From the NCBI GenBank assembly GCA_903851365.1, contig CAINOB010000083.1, positions 58,880 through 122,879 of the forward strand: 64,000 nt of DNA, written 5' to 3'. Shown here piece after piece: positions 34,975 through 44,166 of the stretch. The stretch's first letter is position 1. Each line of letters starts with the position of its first letter. The notes beneath the pieces are model-generated. The model saw only the letters and a program-made list of their open reading frames with translations. It did no database searches and was not told the origin of the DNA. The position numbers and the translations under genes were made by a program. This DNA comes from an uncultured Bacteroidota bacterium. GTDB lineage: Bacteria > Bacteroidota > Bacteroidia > Bacteroidales > UBA12481.

Positions 34975-37371
34975 TTACTCCCAATGCACTAAACTCGATT
35001 TTTGCGACCAGTCGAAAACGACAGACTGCAGTGATGCGGGCTCCCCTGCAACAGCAGTCAGAACACCGTTTATCCTGATTTTTGCAATAGTAGGAAACCC
35101 GTGTAAAATCAGTTTAACCTTGCTGAATTTACTCGTAAAGTTTCCATCCTCACCTGTTATTCCGATTTCCTTTTTCGCCGGATCATAAGTAAATGTCCGC
35201 TTGCAGTAAGCTCCTTTTTCAAACGCAAAAGAAACCCCGTCATCCTCATAATAGATAAATGATGTTGGCTGATCGCCCCGGTAAATATGCACCAGCAGCG
35301 TTCCATCGGGCTTCTCCGTGGTATTCTGGATTACTGCCTGCATCGGGATAATGGCTCCGGCTCTGGCAAAAACAGGCAGGTCATTCAGCGGCGCCTCCAC
35401 AATAGCTTCTTTGCCACCTTCATAATACATGTCGTTCGAGAGTCGGTACCAGCCGCCCGCCGGGAGATAAACCTTCAGATATTGCTGAGTACTCACCACC
35501 GGAGCTACCAGAATATGATCGCCAAACAGGTACTCGTTTTCATAGTCCGATTTATATACCTGATCATCAAAAGAGTAATTGATGGCCAGGGTACGGCTCA
35601 CGGGCAAACCGCTCTGGGTAGCCTCGAAAGCGGTGGAATAGATGTACGGCAGCAAACGGTAGCGCTGGCTGATCAGCTCGCGATTAACCTTTTCCGCTTC
35701 TTTGCCATAAATCCAGGGTTCGCGGTAATTATGGTCATAATCAACATGCATCCGCATAAACGGAGTATAAACTCCTATAGATAACCATCGGGTGATCAAC
35801 TCTTTGGAGGGCTCGCCAATGAATCCGCCGATATCCGGACCGGCAAAAGGATATCCTGAAACACCCAGACTGTTCACCAGCCTCGATCCCAGCAACATAT
35901 GTCCATCATAAGAGGCATTGTCGCCGGTCCAGATGGTGGAGTACCGCTGTCCGCCTGCGTAGGTTGCGCGGGTAATCGTCAGCGGCCGCAATTCGGGCTT
36001 CAATTTTCGCACCCCTTCATAAGTTGATCGGACCATCTGCATGCCATAAATATTATGCACCTGGCTCATCGTTGATTTCAGTCCGTCATAGTCAAACTGC
36101 ACCAGATCGGGAATATTCTGACCCCAGGCAGCCGGCTCGTTCATGTCGTTCCAGAAGCCATCGATCCCAACATCCGTATAGGTTTTGAACATACCACCCC
36201 ACCAGTCACGCACCTTGGGATTGGTAAAATCGGGGAAATGCGAACGCCCCGGCCAAACACTTCCGATGTAGTTGGTTCCATTCGGATATTTCACGAAATA
36301 GTTATTCTTAACCCCCTCCTCGTAGGCAAAATATCCGGGCTCCACTTTCAGACCGGGATCGATGATCACCACCACCTTAAAGCCCATTTTCTTCAGCTCC
36401 GCGATAGTCTCCGCAGGTTTGGGATAGTTCACCGGGCTGAAGGTGAAAATCTTGTAATTATCCATGTAATGTATATCCAGATACAATACATCGATAGGTA
36501 TCTGCTTATCCCTGAAGGTTTTTGCTACGGTCAATAATTCTTTATCCGGATAATACGACCAGCGGCACTGTTGGTAACCAAAGCTCCAGATGGGTGGCAG
36601 CTTGGCGCGACCGGTCAGTCCGGTATAATTCCGGATGATATCGCTCACCGAATTTCCGCTGATCATATAGTAGTCGAGATCGCCATCGGCTGCCCCGAAA
36701 CTCGACATGGTATTATCGGACGAAGCTCCGAAATCGAACCACGACTTATAGGAATTATCCATGAAAATTCCGTAGGCCAGCTTATCGTGCAGGCCAATGA
36801 AAAAGGGTATTGTGGAGTACAACGGATCCTTATCGAGGACGTACGCCGGCACATCGGAATTCCAGTTTACGTAGGCGCTGCCGCGACGGTTGAGCCCGCC
36901 GGTTTTCTCACCCAGACCGATAAACCGCTCATCCGCAAATAGCTTGCGGTAATTGGTCACGGCGTTACCCATCCAGCTGACTCCAAGCGATGGGTCATCC
37001 TCACTGATCACCTCACCCTTGTCATTAGAAAATTTGAGACGCACCGGCGACTTATTGATGGTTAACGTAAGCTTTCCATTGGCGAACACGATTTCCTTAC
37101 TGTTTTCTGAAAATTTGATGAGGGCGCCCTCCGGCTTGCCGATCACGGCGTACGAAAAATCGGCTGCGGGCTTATCTTTCGATACCCGCACCCGGATGAT
37201 TTCCGGTCCGTAGGCCATCAGCCGTACCTGGGCTTCATTGGTGACAAGCACTACGCTTTCACCATCAGTTGTCACTTTTTTCAGGTTGCCCAGCTGCACG
37301 CTGGTGCGTCCCTGCGAGAGGGCGGGGAGGGTGAGGAGGGCGAAGAGGAGGAGGGTGGCGATATGTTTCAT
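34975..37371 (-). CDS. GH31 alpha-glucosidase/alpha-xylosidase, exported
   Basis: A 798-residue enzyme with a signal peptide ending at LSQG (about residue 20). The N-terminal beta domain (about 25-240) is followed by the barrel with PPIWSFGYQQCRWSYY. DGFWNDMNEP near 403-412 holds the catalytic nucleophile Asp, and WTGDNAS near 478-484 the acid/base Asp. GH31 enzymes release alpha-glucose or alpha-xylose, or related sugars, with retention. The C-terminal third holds the proximal and distal beta domains; length is typical. No partner gene is in the same operon. Confidence 0.94.
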   Translation of the reverse strand: MKHIATLLLFALLTLPALSQGRTSVQLGNLKKVTTDGESVVLVTNEAQVRLMAYGPEIIRVRVSKDKPAADFSYAVIGKPEGALIKFSENSKEIVFANGKLTLTINKSPVRLKFSNDKGEVISEDDPSLGVSWMGNAVTNYRKLFADERFIGLGEKTGGLNRRGSAYVNWNSDVPAYVLDKDPLYSTIPFFIGLHDKLAYGIFMDNSYKSWFDFGASSDNTMSSFGAADGDLDYYMISGNSVSDIIRNYTGLTGRAKLPPIWSFGYQQCRWSYYPDKELLTVAKTFRDKQIPIDVLYLDIHYMDNYKIFTFSPVNYPKPAETIAELKKMGFKVVVIIDPGLKVEPGYFAYEEGVKNNYFVKYPNGTNYIGSVWPGRSHFPDFTNPKVRDWWGGMFKTYTDVGIDGFWNDMNEPAAWGQNIPDLVQFDYDGLKSTMSQVHNIYGMQMVRSTYEGVRKLKPELRPLTITRATYAGGQRYSTIWTGDNASYDGHMLLGSRLVNSLGVSGYPFAGPDIGGFIGEPSKELITRWLSIGVYTPFMRMHVDYDHNYREPWIYGKEAEKVNRELISQRYRLLPYIYSTAFEATQSGLPVSRTLAINYSFDDQVYKSDYENEYLFGDHILVAPVVSTQQYLKVYLPAGGWYRLSNDMYYEGGKEAIVEAPLNDLPVFARAGAIIPMQAVIQNTTEKPDGTLLVHIYRGDQPTSFIYYEDDGVSFAFEKGAYCKRTFTYDPAKKEIGITGEDGNFTSKFSKVKLILHGFPTIAKIRINGVLTAVAGEPASLQSVVFDWSQKSSLVHWE

Positions 37372-37404
37372 AGTGTCAGAGTTAGTACGATCTTACTAAA
37401 ATAT

Positions 37405-37584
37405 GGCAAGAGGGCAAAAAGGCAAAGAGGCAGGAAGTAAAGTTTATAAGACTAAAATTGCAAGGCGCTCTGCATCAACTTATTTCTTAATTGGGGCTCT
37501 CATTGACTTATTGTTAATTAACGCTCTCATTGACTTATTGCTTAATTTTTACGCCTTTCCTTTTTGCCTTTTTGCCCTCTTGCC
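37405..37584. repeat. 180-bp element with 22-bp perfect terminal inverted repeats
   Basis: Arms at 37405-37426 and 37563-37584 are perfect inverted copies, built of GGCA-containing heptads (GGCAAGAGGGCAAAAAGG...). Inside are three direct copies of a GCTCT(C)ATTGACTTATT-like unit, starting at 37467, 37496 and 37523. There is no coding frame of note. It fills the gap between the GH31 gene and the glycosyltransferase and looks like a miniature non-autonomous element or a pair of repeats in opposite orientation. Confidence 0.6.
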
Positions 37585-37592
37585 CTCCTGCC

Positions 37593-38777
37593 TTAAAAAA
37601 GGGAGGTTATTAATCGAACCGTCAATTCCGTTCCATCATGTGCATTAATCTCTTTGGCAATAGCGGCGGCCTTTTCACGGTAGCCTGCATTGATCAGGCC
37701 TTCGCAGATCACCTGAATCAGGACTTTGGCAGACAGCTTTTTAAAGGTGGCAGTCTTTGGTGATACACCGAGCTTTATCAGCTCCTTCTGGTTCATGAAC
37801 TGATCAGCCATGAAAGGGAATGCTGCCTGGGGCACCCCGGCTTTTGCTGCAGCCGCCATGGTCCCGATACCGCCATGATGGATCACCAGGGCAACATGCG
37901 GAAAGAGAAGATTGTACGGCACTTCATCAACGAACAGGCAATTTTCCATGCCGGCATTCGATTCAATGGCGCCCCACCCTCTTGATATGATCAGCCGCCT
38001 GCCGGTGGTTTTTGCCACCTCAGCAAGCATGAGTCCATATTGCTCAGGGTTGTGTATCGGATTGCTGCCAAAGCCAATGAATACGGGCGGATCGCCGGCT
38101 TTCAGAAAATTCTCCACCTCAACTGACATCTTCTCGAGCGAAGGCAGAAACATATATCCCGTTTGGATAAAGTGAAAATCCACTCCCTCCGAAACCGGGA
38201 TCAATGATTTTTCTGATGCCAATATCACGTTTTCACCCATCCAGTTGGTCCAGATATCGACAACAGGTTTCATTCCGATCGACTTGCGTTTCTTATTGAT
38301 CACCCCCAAAAGTGAGGCATTCATAGCCCATCTGCCAAATCCAAAACCCAGCCGATCGGGAAAAGGCGCCTCTTTTGGCGGCCCCATAATCCCGGGATAA
38401 AAGGCCATGAACCGATAAGGAATACCGAGTCTTTCAGCCGCCGTGGGCACGCCATGAACCAGTCCCACTCCAATAACCAGATCGGAGCCACGAATAATAT
38501 CAGGTAATTTATCGATCTGAGAACAGATCTCCTGTTTCATAGTTTTTATGGAGGGCCGGGTAGCGGGACTATTTGACTTTTCACCGCCCTTCTTTATCAT
38601 CTCTTTCACGTTGGTGCCGAAAGGGATTACCGGGCAGCCGTAAGCCTTTATCCACGACTCATGCTCTGGCGGAACGCATAAAACCACTTCGTGACTATGC
38701 GAGAGGAGCCTCAGTGCCAGGGCGACTGTAGGCTGAACATCGCCCCGGGTGCCAAAAACGACCAATGCGATTTTCAT
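37593..38777 (-). CDS. UGT-like (GT1) glycosyltransferase
   Basis: A 394-residue GT-B enzyme. The N-terminus ALVVFGTRGDVQPTVALALR is the acceptor-domain signature of sterol/macrolide UDP-glucosyltransferases, and VIHHGGIGTMAAAAKAGVPQ near 310-330 is the donor-sugar motif. FIGFGSNPI near 240-248 starts the C-terminal domain. Members glycosylate hydrophobic acceptors such as sterols, carotenoids or macrolides. The acceptor is unknown. It lies 16 bp after the DUF4838 gene's start side, on the same strand, so the two may be cotranscribed. Confidence 0.9.
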   Translation of the reverse strand: MKIALVVFGTRGDVQPTVALALRLLSHSHEVVLCVPPEHESWIKAYGCPVIPFGTNVKEMIKKGGEKSNSPATRPSIKTMKQEICSQIDKLPDIIRGSDLVIGVGLVHGVPTAAERLGIPYRFMAFYPGIMGPPKEAPFPDRLGFGFGRWAMNASLLGVINKKRKSIGMKPVVDIWTNWMGENVILASEKSLIPVSEGVDFHFIQTGYMFLPSLEKMSVEVENFLKAGDPPVFIGFGSNPIHNPEQYGLMLAEVAKTTGRRLIISRGWGAIESNAGMENCLFVDEVPYNLLFPHVALVIHHGGIGTMAAAAKAGVPQAAFPFMADQFMNQKELIKLGVSPKTATFKKLSAKVLIQVICEGLINAGYREKAAAIAKEINAHDGTELTVRLITSLF

Positions 38778-38793
38778 GGTATCAACACATTTA

Positions 38794-41019
38794 CTATTTC
38801 ACCACAATCTCATCAACAAAAACCCAGGAAGCACCACCAGCCGAGGGGTGCCATTTTGGAAGGTGAATCGTTCCCTTCACATTGAATTTTATATAACGCA
38901 CAGGCACTGAGCCGGGTTTAAATGTAAAAGTCCTCGTGACGTCCTCTTTTTGCTGATCGCCGGTAACTGCAATAGTTCCGATGGACTTATAGGTTTTGCC
39001 ATCCTCAGATACTGAACAGGAAACCGAGACCGGATGAAGGATCCAGCTTTTTGGATCGTACAGGGTGCTCATCTCAATAGATACCGGTCTCTGAGCAGTG
39101 CCAAGATCGGTATCAAGACTAAAATCCTGTGCTTCCCAGCCGAGCCAGTGCACCTTGTAATCATTGGCCCCCTTAACGCCATTGGTCAGATAGGTGAGAT
39201 CGCCACCCCCATATTTTGTCGACGGCAGCGGGTTAGCCGTTACGGATTTTTGAAATGCCTTGTTATCCTGAACCTCCACTTTCAGGAATCGCTTGGTCGC
39301 CTGATAATAATTCTCGGGGGTGAGACCTCCTTCGCTGAGTGTTTTCACTTTAGCGTCTTTGCAGGTCTGATAAAAATCCTCCAGCATCTTCACCATATTT
39401 TCGCGCAACACATAATTTTTGCCCTCCACGCTATACCAACCGCGGGGAGCAAACATGTGATTTTTGCCTATTTCCATTGCAGCATACTGAACCGGCAGCA
39501 GAGCGGTTTTCACATGTAAAAGTACCTCCGGCTGATCTTTCACTGCCGCAATGGCCTTATCGAAATACCCGAGATAACGGGCAATATTGCCCTCCGAAAG
39601 GAAGGTGTTTTCATGCGCAGTCGGGGGACCGTAAATATCCAGCCACTCCTTCGTTTTCAGGATTTCGCCCTCCAGGGTATCGCGGTACATCCTCACGAAA
39701 GGACCGGCCGCACCGTAATATCCGTTGGTAAAATCGGTGATTATGGAATCAACCTTAACATTGGGATTCCATAAAAGTCGTGACAACAGGTAGGATTTCA
39801 GCTCTGAAAATTCATGTCCAACATCAGTATTCGACTGCTGGAAATGGGAGAACACATTGTTTTTCACGAAGAGCTGGATGTTAGGTTGCAGCACATGCAT
39901 GTTAGGAAACGGTGTGGTATGATGTGAAAAGTTCACCGTATAATCCCACAGATAAATATGTTTTGCGATTTTGCCCCAGTCAACGATATCCTTCAGGAAT
40001 GAGGCGCTGCGCGGATCTTCAGCGATCGGCTGACTACGATTAAGCTCGATGGTGCATAGCATGATCTGAACATTGTCGGCAGGCTTGGTGACTTTTGGAG
40101 CTTGACGGCTGTACTGATAGGCTAATGTGGAAATGATTTTATCAGGAAATTTCTTAGCCACTTCATTTACAAAACGGATGATTGGACCGGCCGGGCTGCC
40201 CTCTTCGGCGATAATTTTTTTACAGGCATCGCACTGACAATAGGAAAAATTGTCGTTCTGGCTCACTGACCACACCTGTTTTCCAGGCTGGAGGGGAATA
40301 TCATGTTCCAGTTTTGCGAGGGCGATTTTCAGGACCTCAGGATTCGACAGGCAGAGTTGATCCGGCACGCGCTTGCCGTTCATCAGGGCATAATATTCCG
40401 GGTGCTTTTTGAAATTTTCCTGCCATGGAACGAGGCTGCCCATGGTGTGCACGTAATATCCATCGGCAAAAACATCCTGAATGATATCGATCCTTTGCCA
40501 GTCACGATAATCCTCATTCAGTCCGAATTGCCCGTAAACATTGCGATATTCATTCACTGGCTGGTCAGCCACATTCAGCTTGGGTATCCTGATCTTATTC
40601 AGCTTGGGAACCACTTCAAAACCGGGAGCATACATCCGGCAGCCCAACTGTTTTTCGAGAAGGTCGACCACTCCATAGATACATCCTTTGTGGGTACCAC
40701 CGGTAATAAATATCTGCTGGTCCATCGATACAATACTAAAGGCATCTTCGTGGCCGGCACGTGCATCGGGATTAATGAGGATTGCCTTTTTAGGAATCAC
40801 CGGCAGACCGAACTGTACCGGAAGTTCCGCTCCTCCTATTTTCTTCAGATAGGTTTGGAGAATTTTGGCGGCCCGAATAATCTGATGATTGGCTGTATCT
40901 GCCACGTATATCACGTAATCTGTTTTCCCGCCGCGCATGATAGTCACACCCGGCTTCAGGCTGCAGCCGGCCAGCAACACCAGAATCACTGCAACGGCAA
41001 TAATTTTAAACCTTTTCAT
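38794..41019 (-). CDS. DUF4838 lipoprotein, glycosidase-like
   Basis: A 741-residue lipoprotein (lipobox LLAGC, Cys19). Residues of about 30-140 resemble the alpha/beta GH20b-type N domain found before GH67 and GH20 catalytic domains. The middle holds the DUF4838 core: VWSVSQNDNFSYCQCDACKK near 244-263 and LCTIELNRSQP near 324-334. Residues of about 600-741 look like a discoidin-type carbohydrate-binding domain ending FVDEIVVK. By fold relatives a glycoside hydrolase role is likely but no activity can be named. The UGT-like gene follows after 16 bp. Confidence 0.88.
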   Translation of the reverse strand: MKRFKIIAVAVILVLLAGCSLKPGVTIMRGGKTDYVIYVADTANHQIIRAAKILQTYLKKIGGAELPVQFGLPVIPKKAILINPDARAGHEDAFSIVSMDQQIFITGGTHKGCIYGVVDLLEKQLGCRMYAPGFEVVPKLNKIRIPKLNVADQPVNEYRNVYGQFGLNEDYRDWQRIDIIQDVFADGYYVHTMGSLVPWQENFKKHPEYYALMNGKRVPDQLCLSNPEVLKIALAKLEHDIPLQPGKQVWSVSQNDNFSYCQCDACKKIIAEEGSPAGPIIRFVNEVAKKFPDKIISTLAYQYSRQAPKVTKPADNVQIMLCTIELNRSQPIAEDPRSASFLKDIVDWGKIAKHIYLWDYTVNFSHHTTPFPNMHVLQPNIQLFVKNNVFSHFQQSNTDVGHEFSELKSYLLSRLLWNPNVKVDSIITDFTNGYYGAAGPFVRMYRDTLEGEILKTKEWLDIYGPPTAHENTFLSEGNIARYLGYFDKAIAAVKDQPEVLLHVKTALLPVQYAAMEIGKNHMFAPRGWYSVEGKNYVLRENMVKMLEDFYQTCKDAKVKTLSEGGLTPENYYQATKRFLKVEVQDNKAFQKSVTANPLPSTKYGGGDLTYLTNGVKGANDYKVHWLGWEAQDFSLDTDLGTAQRPVSIEMSTLYDPKSWILHPVSVSCSVSEDGKTYKSIGTIAVTGDQQKEDVTRTFTFKPGSVPVRYIKFNVKGTIHLPKWHPSAGGASWVFVDEIVVK

Positions 41020-41126
41020 GTTTGTTTGTGTTTGTGTCTTTAGGTAAAAGTACTTAATCCCAAGAATATCCGGAAGCGTAAATTTCGTGATTCTGATTTG
41101 GAAACGCTAAACCTAATCTTTCCGAT

Positions 41127-42443
41127 ATGAACAAGAGTGGAAATATACTGCCGGGGTACATCTTCCCGAGAAAATACACGAACTACCTGTTCTCGCTGCT
41201 GTTCCTCCTGTACATGTTCGATTATGTCGACAGGATGGTTGTATCAGCCCTGCTGCCCTATATAAAAGCTGAATTCAGCATGAGTGATGCCAGGCTTGGC
41301 ACATTGATGTCGGCGGTATATTTATCGATTGTGATCCTCACCTTTCCGGTGTCGTTCATTATCGACCGGTGGAGCCGGCGGCGCACCATCGGGGTAATGG
41401 CTGCCCTCTGGAGTTTTGCTACTGCTGCTGCTGCATTTACAAAAAGCTTTGGCGCCCTGATCACCACGCGTACATTTATCGGCATTGGCGAAGCAGGATA
41501 TGCACCTGGCGGATCTGCAATGATATCGGGATTATATCCGCAGGAAAAACGTTCATGGATGATGGGATTATGGAATGCGGCGATTCCGCTTGGAAGCGCT
41601 ATCGGTGTTGCAGCCGGAGGATTCATTGCTGCTCGCTGGGGCTGGCGCAGTGCTTTCGGCATTGTGGCCATTCCGGGTTTGATCATTGCCATTCTGTTTT
41701 TCATTAGCAAAGATTACAAAACCGTTAAGCTGGAGCACAGGAAAGGTCCGAGAGTTAAGGGGGCCAACATCGTAAAGATCAAGATGAGTACGAAGGATAT
41801 GTTCAAGGAATTTGCCGATAAGCCCTCGTTGCTTTTCACCTATTTCGGGATGATGGCGGTGGTTTTCACCACCACCTCGCTGCTCACCTGGCTGCCTTCC
41901 TATTTCACCCGCGAATACGGCACTCCGGTGCAACAATCCAGTACCAAGGCATCGCTGGTGATGCTGCTGGCATTGATCGGGGCACCACTCGGCGGATATA
42001 TCGTTGACCGTTGGAGGCGCACCAAGCCCAATGCCCGTCTGGTTTTTCCGGGAATCACCTCAGTTGTTGCCGCCATTTTCTGTTTCCTCGCTTTCATTGT
42101 CTTTAAGGATGGAATGCAATATATTTTCCTGCTGCTTTTCGGAGTCACGGTGACTATGTTTATCCCGGCTGCCGGAGCAATCACGCAAGATCTGGTTCAT
42201 CCGGGATTGCGTGCCACTTCCTATGCCATTGCGGTAGTTATACAGAATACACTCGGATCGATGCTCGGACCCTGGGTTATCGGTAAGATCTCTGACAAGT
42301 CGGGCCTGCATGTGGCAATGTCGGTTTTGCCGGCGATGGTACTACTGGCAGGCGTGCTTTTCCTACTCGGATCGCTGTTCTACAAAAAAGACATTTTAAA
42401 GGTTGATGAGATAGAGCTCGAGCCTGAGGTAGAGATGCAGTAG
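41127..42443 (+). CDS. MFS transporter, spinster-like
   Basis: A 438-residue permease with twelve hydrophobic segments. DYVDRMVVSALLPYIKAEF near 34-52 and DRWSRRRTIGVMAALWSFAT near 86-105 (the loop 2-3 motif) are typical of the MFS spinster group. GEAGYAPGGSAMISGLYP near 130-147 is the helix 4-5 signature. These carry anionic or amphipathic small organic solutes; the solute is unknown. It is divergent from the DUF4838 lipoprotein, 107 bp apart, and might import products released there. The TAG stop begins a dispersed repeat. Confidence 0.9.
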   Translation: MNKSGNILPGYIFPRKYTNYLFSLLFLLYMFDYVDRMVVSALLPYIKAEFSMSDARLGTLMSAVYLSIVILTFPVSFIIDRWSRRRTIGVMAALWSFATAAAAFTKSFGALITTRTFIGIGEAGYAPGGSAMISGLYPQEKRSWMMGLWNAAIPLGSAIGVAAGGFIAARWGWRSAFGIVAIPGLIIAILFFISKDYKTVKLEHRKGPRVKGANIVKIKMSTKDMFKEFADKPSLLFTYFGMMAVVFTTTSLLTWLPSYFTREYGTPVQQSSTKASLVMLLALIGAPLGGYIVDRWRRTKPNARLVFPGITSVVAAIFCFLAFIVFKDGMQYIFLLLFGVTVTMFIPAAGAITQDLVHPGLRATSYAIAVVIQNTLGSMLGPWVIGKISDKSGLHVAMSVLPAMVLLAGVLFLLGSLFYKKDILKVDEIELEPEVEMQ

Positions 42444-42460
42444 GCAGTTTTCAGTCTTCA
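42441..42460 (+). repeat. TAGGCAG-type dispersed repeat, supplies the MFS gene stop
   Basis: TAGGCAGTTTTCAGTCTTCA starts with the TAG stop at 42441-42443; it is a degraded copy with CAGT units. Confidence 0.55.
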
Positions 42461-43123
42461 GGACTTGAGTTTCTTCATCCAGTAATACGGCATCGACAAG
42501 TTGAGCGTGACCGTTTCCGAGGTGTTTAAATGCAATATCAGGGTGGTTGAGAGACTGAAGGCCTTGCTGATTTCCATACGGTTAATTTGCTTGATAACGA
42601 GCTCCTGAGCGGGTTCACCGGGTGCCAGGAATACCATTTTTTTGGCCAGAAGAAATGCTAATCCGTGTGAATAGGATTTATCGGCATTCAATCGCCCTGC
42701 CCTGCCGGTAATCAATGGATGTTCCTTACCTGTATAGCTGACAGATTTACGGCGTTTCCTGATATTATAATAATCGATTAATCCGAGGAATAATCCCCAG
42801 ATAAAACCGCTTCCAAAAGCAAAAACCAGTTGTAGAACCAGTTTTTTTTGATCGTCCAGGATAAATAAATCCAGGAGACCAAGAAAAGCGCAACCCAATC
42901 CCAAGGCCACCGCATTCAAAAGATACCGGAACCGGAAAGCCCAGTCGGATAATAATTTTTGCTGATAAAACCCGATGAGAAGAAAACCGAGGAGTACGCC
43001 TTCCATCGGAATATAATGATGACCGAAATTTTTAAGGATAAACAATCGCGTAATCAGGTAAACACCGATTGCGGAAATGATGATCAGTGAAGTCGTTAAT
43101 AAGGATTTTGCTTTCGTCGTCAT
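42458..43123 (-). CDS. membrane protein of unknown function
   Basis: A 221-residue protein with about four hydrophobic segments near 9-28, 38-55, 65-88 and 95-117. A basic turn (RKRRKSVSYTG) follows, then a soluble C-terminal domain of about 85 residues that looks like a PH- or GRAM-type beta domain (KMVFLAPGEPAQELVIKQIN, LSTTLILHLNTSETVTLNLS). No family is recognised. It converges with the MFS gene and stands alone. Confidence 0.75.
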   Translation of the reverse strand: MTTKAKSLLTTSLIIISAIGVYLITRLFILKNFGHHYIPMEGVLLGFLLIGFYQQKLLSDWAFRFRYLLNAVALGLGCAFLGLLDLFILDDQKKLVLQLVFAFGSGFIWGLFLGLIDYYNIRKRRKSVSYTGKEHPLITGRAGRLNADKSYSHGLAFLLAKKMVFLAPGEPAQELVIKQINRMEISKAFSLSTTLILHLNTSETVTLNLSMPYYWMKKLKS

Positions 43124-43248
43124 TTGGTGGTTGTTTGAAATATGCGAACGGGTAATTTACAATATTCTTTTTACCGGATTATCTGGAATTTCAGCAATTT
43201 GACCAACAAACTTTCAACTTACCCCTAATATCTTTTTACTTTACTTTC

Positions 43249-43274
43249 GCCCTCTGCCCTCTGCCTTCTGCCTT
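43249..43274 (-). repeat. GGCAGA-heptad dispersed repeat
   Basis: On the minus strand it reads AAGGCAGAAGGCAGAGGGCA and continues, with heptad spacing. It lies upstream of the 92-residue protein gene, about 40 bp before its start. Confidence 0.65.
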
Positions 43275-43311
43275 AATTTATTGCCTATCTTGCACTATCT
43301 AAATTCCGATT

Positions 43312-43590
43312 ATGTCAGTTCTTGAGATTGTAATTGTTGTGATCGTGGGCCTGACCCTTATTCTGCCGGGGTTATTCATTGAGCGATTCAAACTTAAAAA
43401 TCAATTAAAGGTCAAGACTAAAAGCCAGAGAATTACCGTTCTGGCCTCAGCTTTTCTGATGTTGTGCATTGTTTGGCTATTGGCCCCTCCCGGACCCTTA
43501 TTCCCAAAGGTCGGGATGACCGTACTGATGCTCATTTCGATTTTCACCACCCTGGATGGGTGGCTGTTCAATGTGAAGGTTAAAAGTTAG
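43312..43590 (+). CDS. small two-helix membrane protein
   Basis: A 92-residue protein. Hydrophobic segments at about 5-22 and 41-56, with a third weaker one near 66-80, are separated by a basic loop (ERFKLKNQLKVKTKSQR). No family is recognised and nothing in the neighbourhood points to a role. Confidence 0.65.
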   Translation: MSVLEIVIVVIVGLTLILPGLFIERFKLKNQLKVKTKSQRITVLASAFLMLCIVWLLAPPGPLFPKVGMTVLMLISIFTTLDGWLFNVKVKS

Positions 43591-43632
43591 ACCGGCAGCC
43601 TTAAAAAAATCTCCTCATGGATTCACCGCAAT

Positions 43633-43665
43633 TTTGCGGAGATTAGAATAATTATTCTCCGCAAA
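43633..43665. repeat. hairpin TTTGCGGAGA...TCTCCGCAAA
   Basis: Ten-base arms at 43633-43642 and 43656-43665; the loop region contains a second palindrome, AGAATAATTATTCT (43645-43658), so two alternative folds are possible. It shares TTGCGGA/TCCGCAA with the two palindromes near 27.5 kb. It may terminate the small gene before it. Confidence 0.55.
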
Positions 43666-43763
43666 GTTCGGGACTGACAAATTAATTAGATGTTACTATT
43701 CAGCCAGACTTGCTAAGGTGTGTCTAATTTTAATCATCACGCATTTCAAATTCTGACTTTTTC

Positions 43764-44066
43764 TTAGTGACTGCCGATTGCCAGCTGCCGACTTCTTTCT
43801 GCCATTTCAAAAAAGCCTCCAATAGAAATTGAACCCCGGTCAACGGCTTCAGCAGATTTTAAAAGACTATCAAAGGTTAGCCCATAAAAATCGCAAAGTG
43901 ACAAAATCGTAATGATACCAGGTAAACATTTACCATTTTCATAATTGCTCACATCAATCCCTATCTTATTGTATAGCAGTTGCTGTGAAATATTTTGTGA
44001 TCTCCGCCAGATTTTAAGAAACTGACAGATAAGCTCAATTTGATTCTTGCGGTTTTGGTTTTTCAT
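43764..44066 (-). CDS. XRE-family HTH regulator with repeat-derived C-terminus
   Basis: A 100-residue protein from the ATG ending at 44066 (an ATG six codons upstream is possible). The helix-turn-helix lies near 19-45 (WRRSQNISQQLLYNKIGIDV, SNYENGKCLPG), followed by ILSLCDFYGLTFDSLL, a normal Cro/CI core ending near residue 75. The last nine residues, SRQLAIGSH, are encoded by a dispersed GGCAG repeat (43771-43803), so the natural end of the gene has been replaced or overrun. A regulatory role is probable; no partner gene is evident. Confidence 0.7.
   Translation of the reverse strand: MKNQNRKNQIELICQFLKIWRRSQNISQQLLYNKIGIDVSNYENGKCLPGIITILSLCDFYGLTFDSLLKSAEAVDRGSISIGGFFEMAERSRQLAIGSH
43771..43803 (-). 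repeat. GGCAG dispersed repeat inside the XRE gene 3' end
   Basis: On the minus strand GGCAGAAAGAAGTCGGCAGC and GGCAATCGGCAG follow each other, the same family as the intergenic TAGGCAGTTGGCAG copies, here translated. Confidence 0.65.
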
Positions 44067-44166
44067 AATAAAACAGAGGATCATTTAAATTTGACCTTCA
44101 ACCTTATTATGTCAGATCGCGCCCAAACCTTAATGTCGTTTGAAAAATAAATTACAACTGTCTGAT

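Noticed and set aside
40303..41043. A 246-codon open frame on the plus strand
   Set aside because: Antisense to the DUF4838 lipoprotein, whose motifs and lipobox are clear; no protein-like features in the shadow frame.
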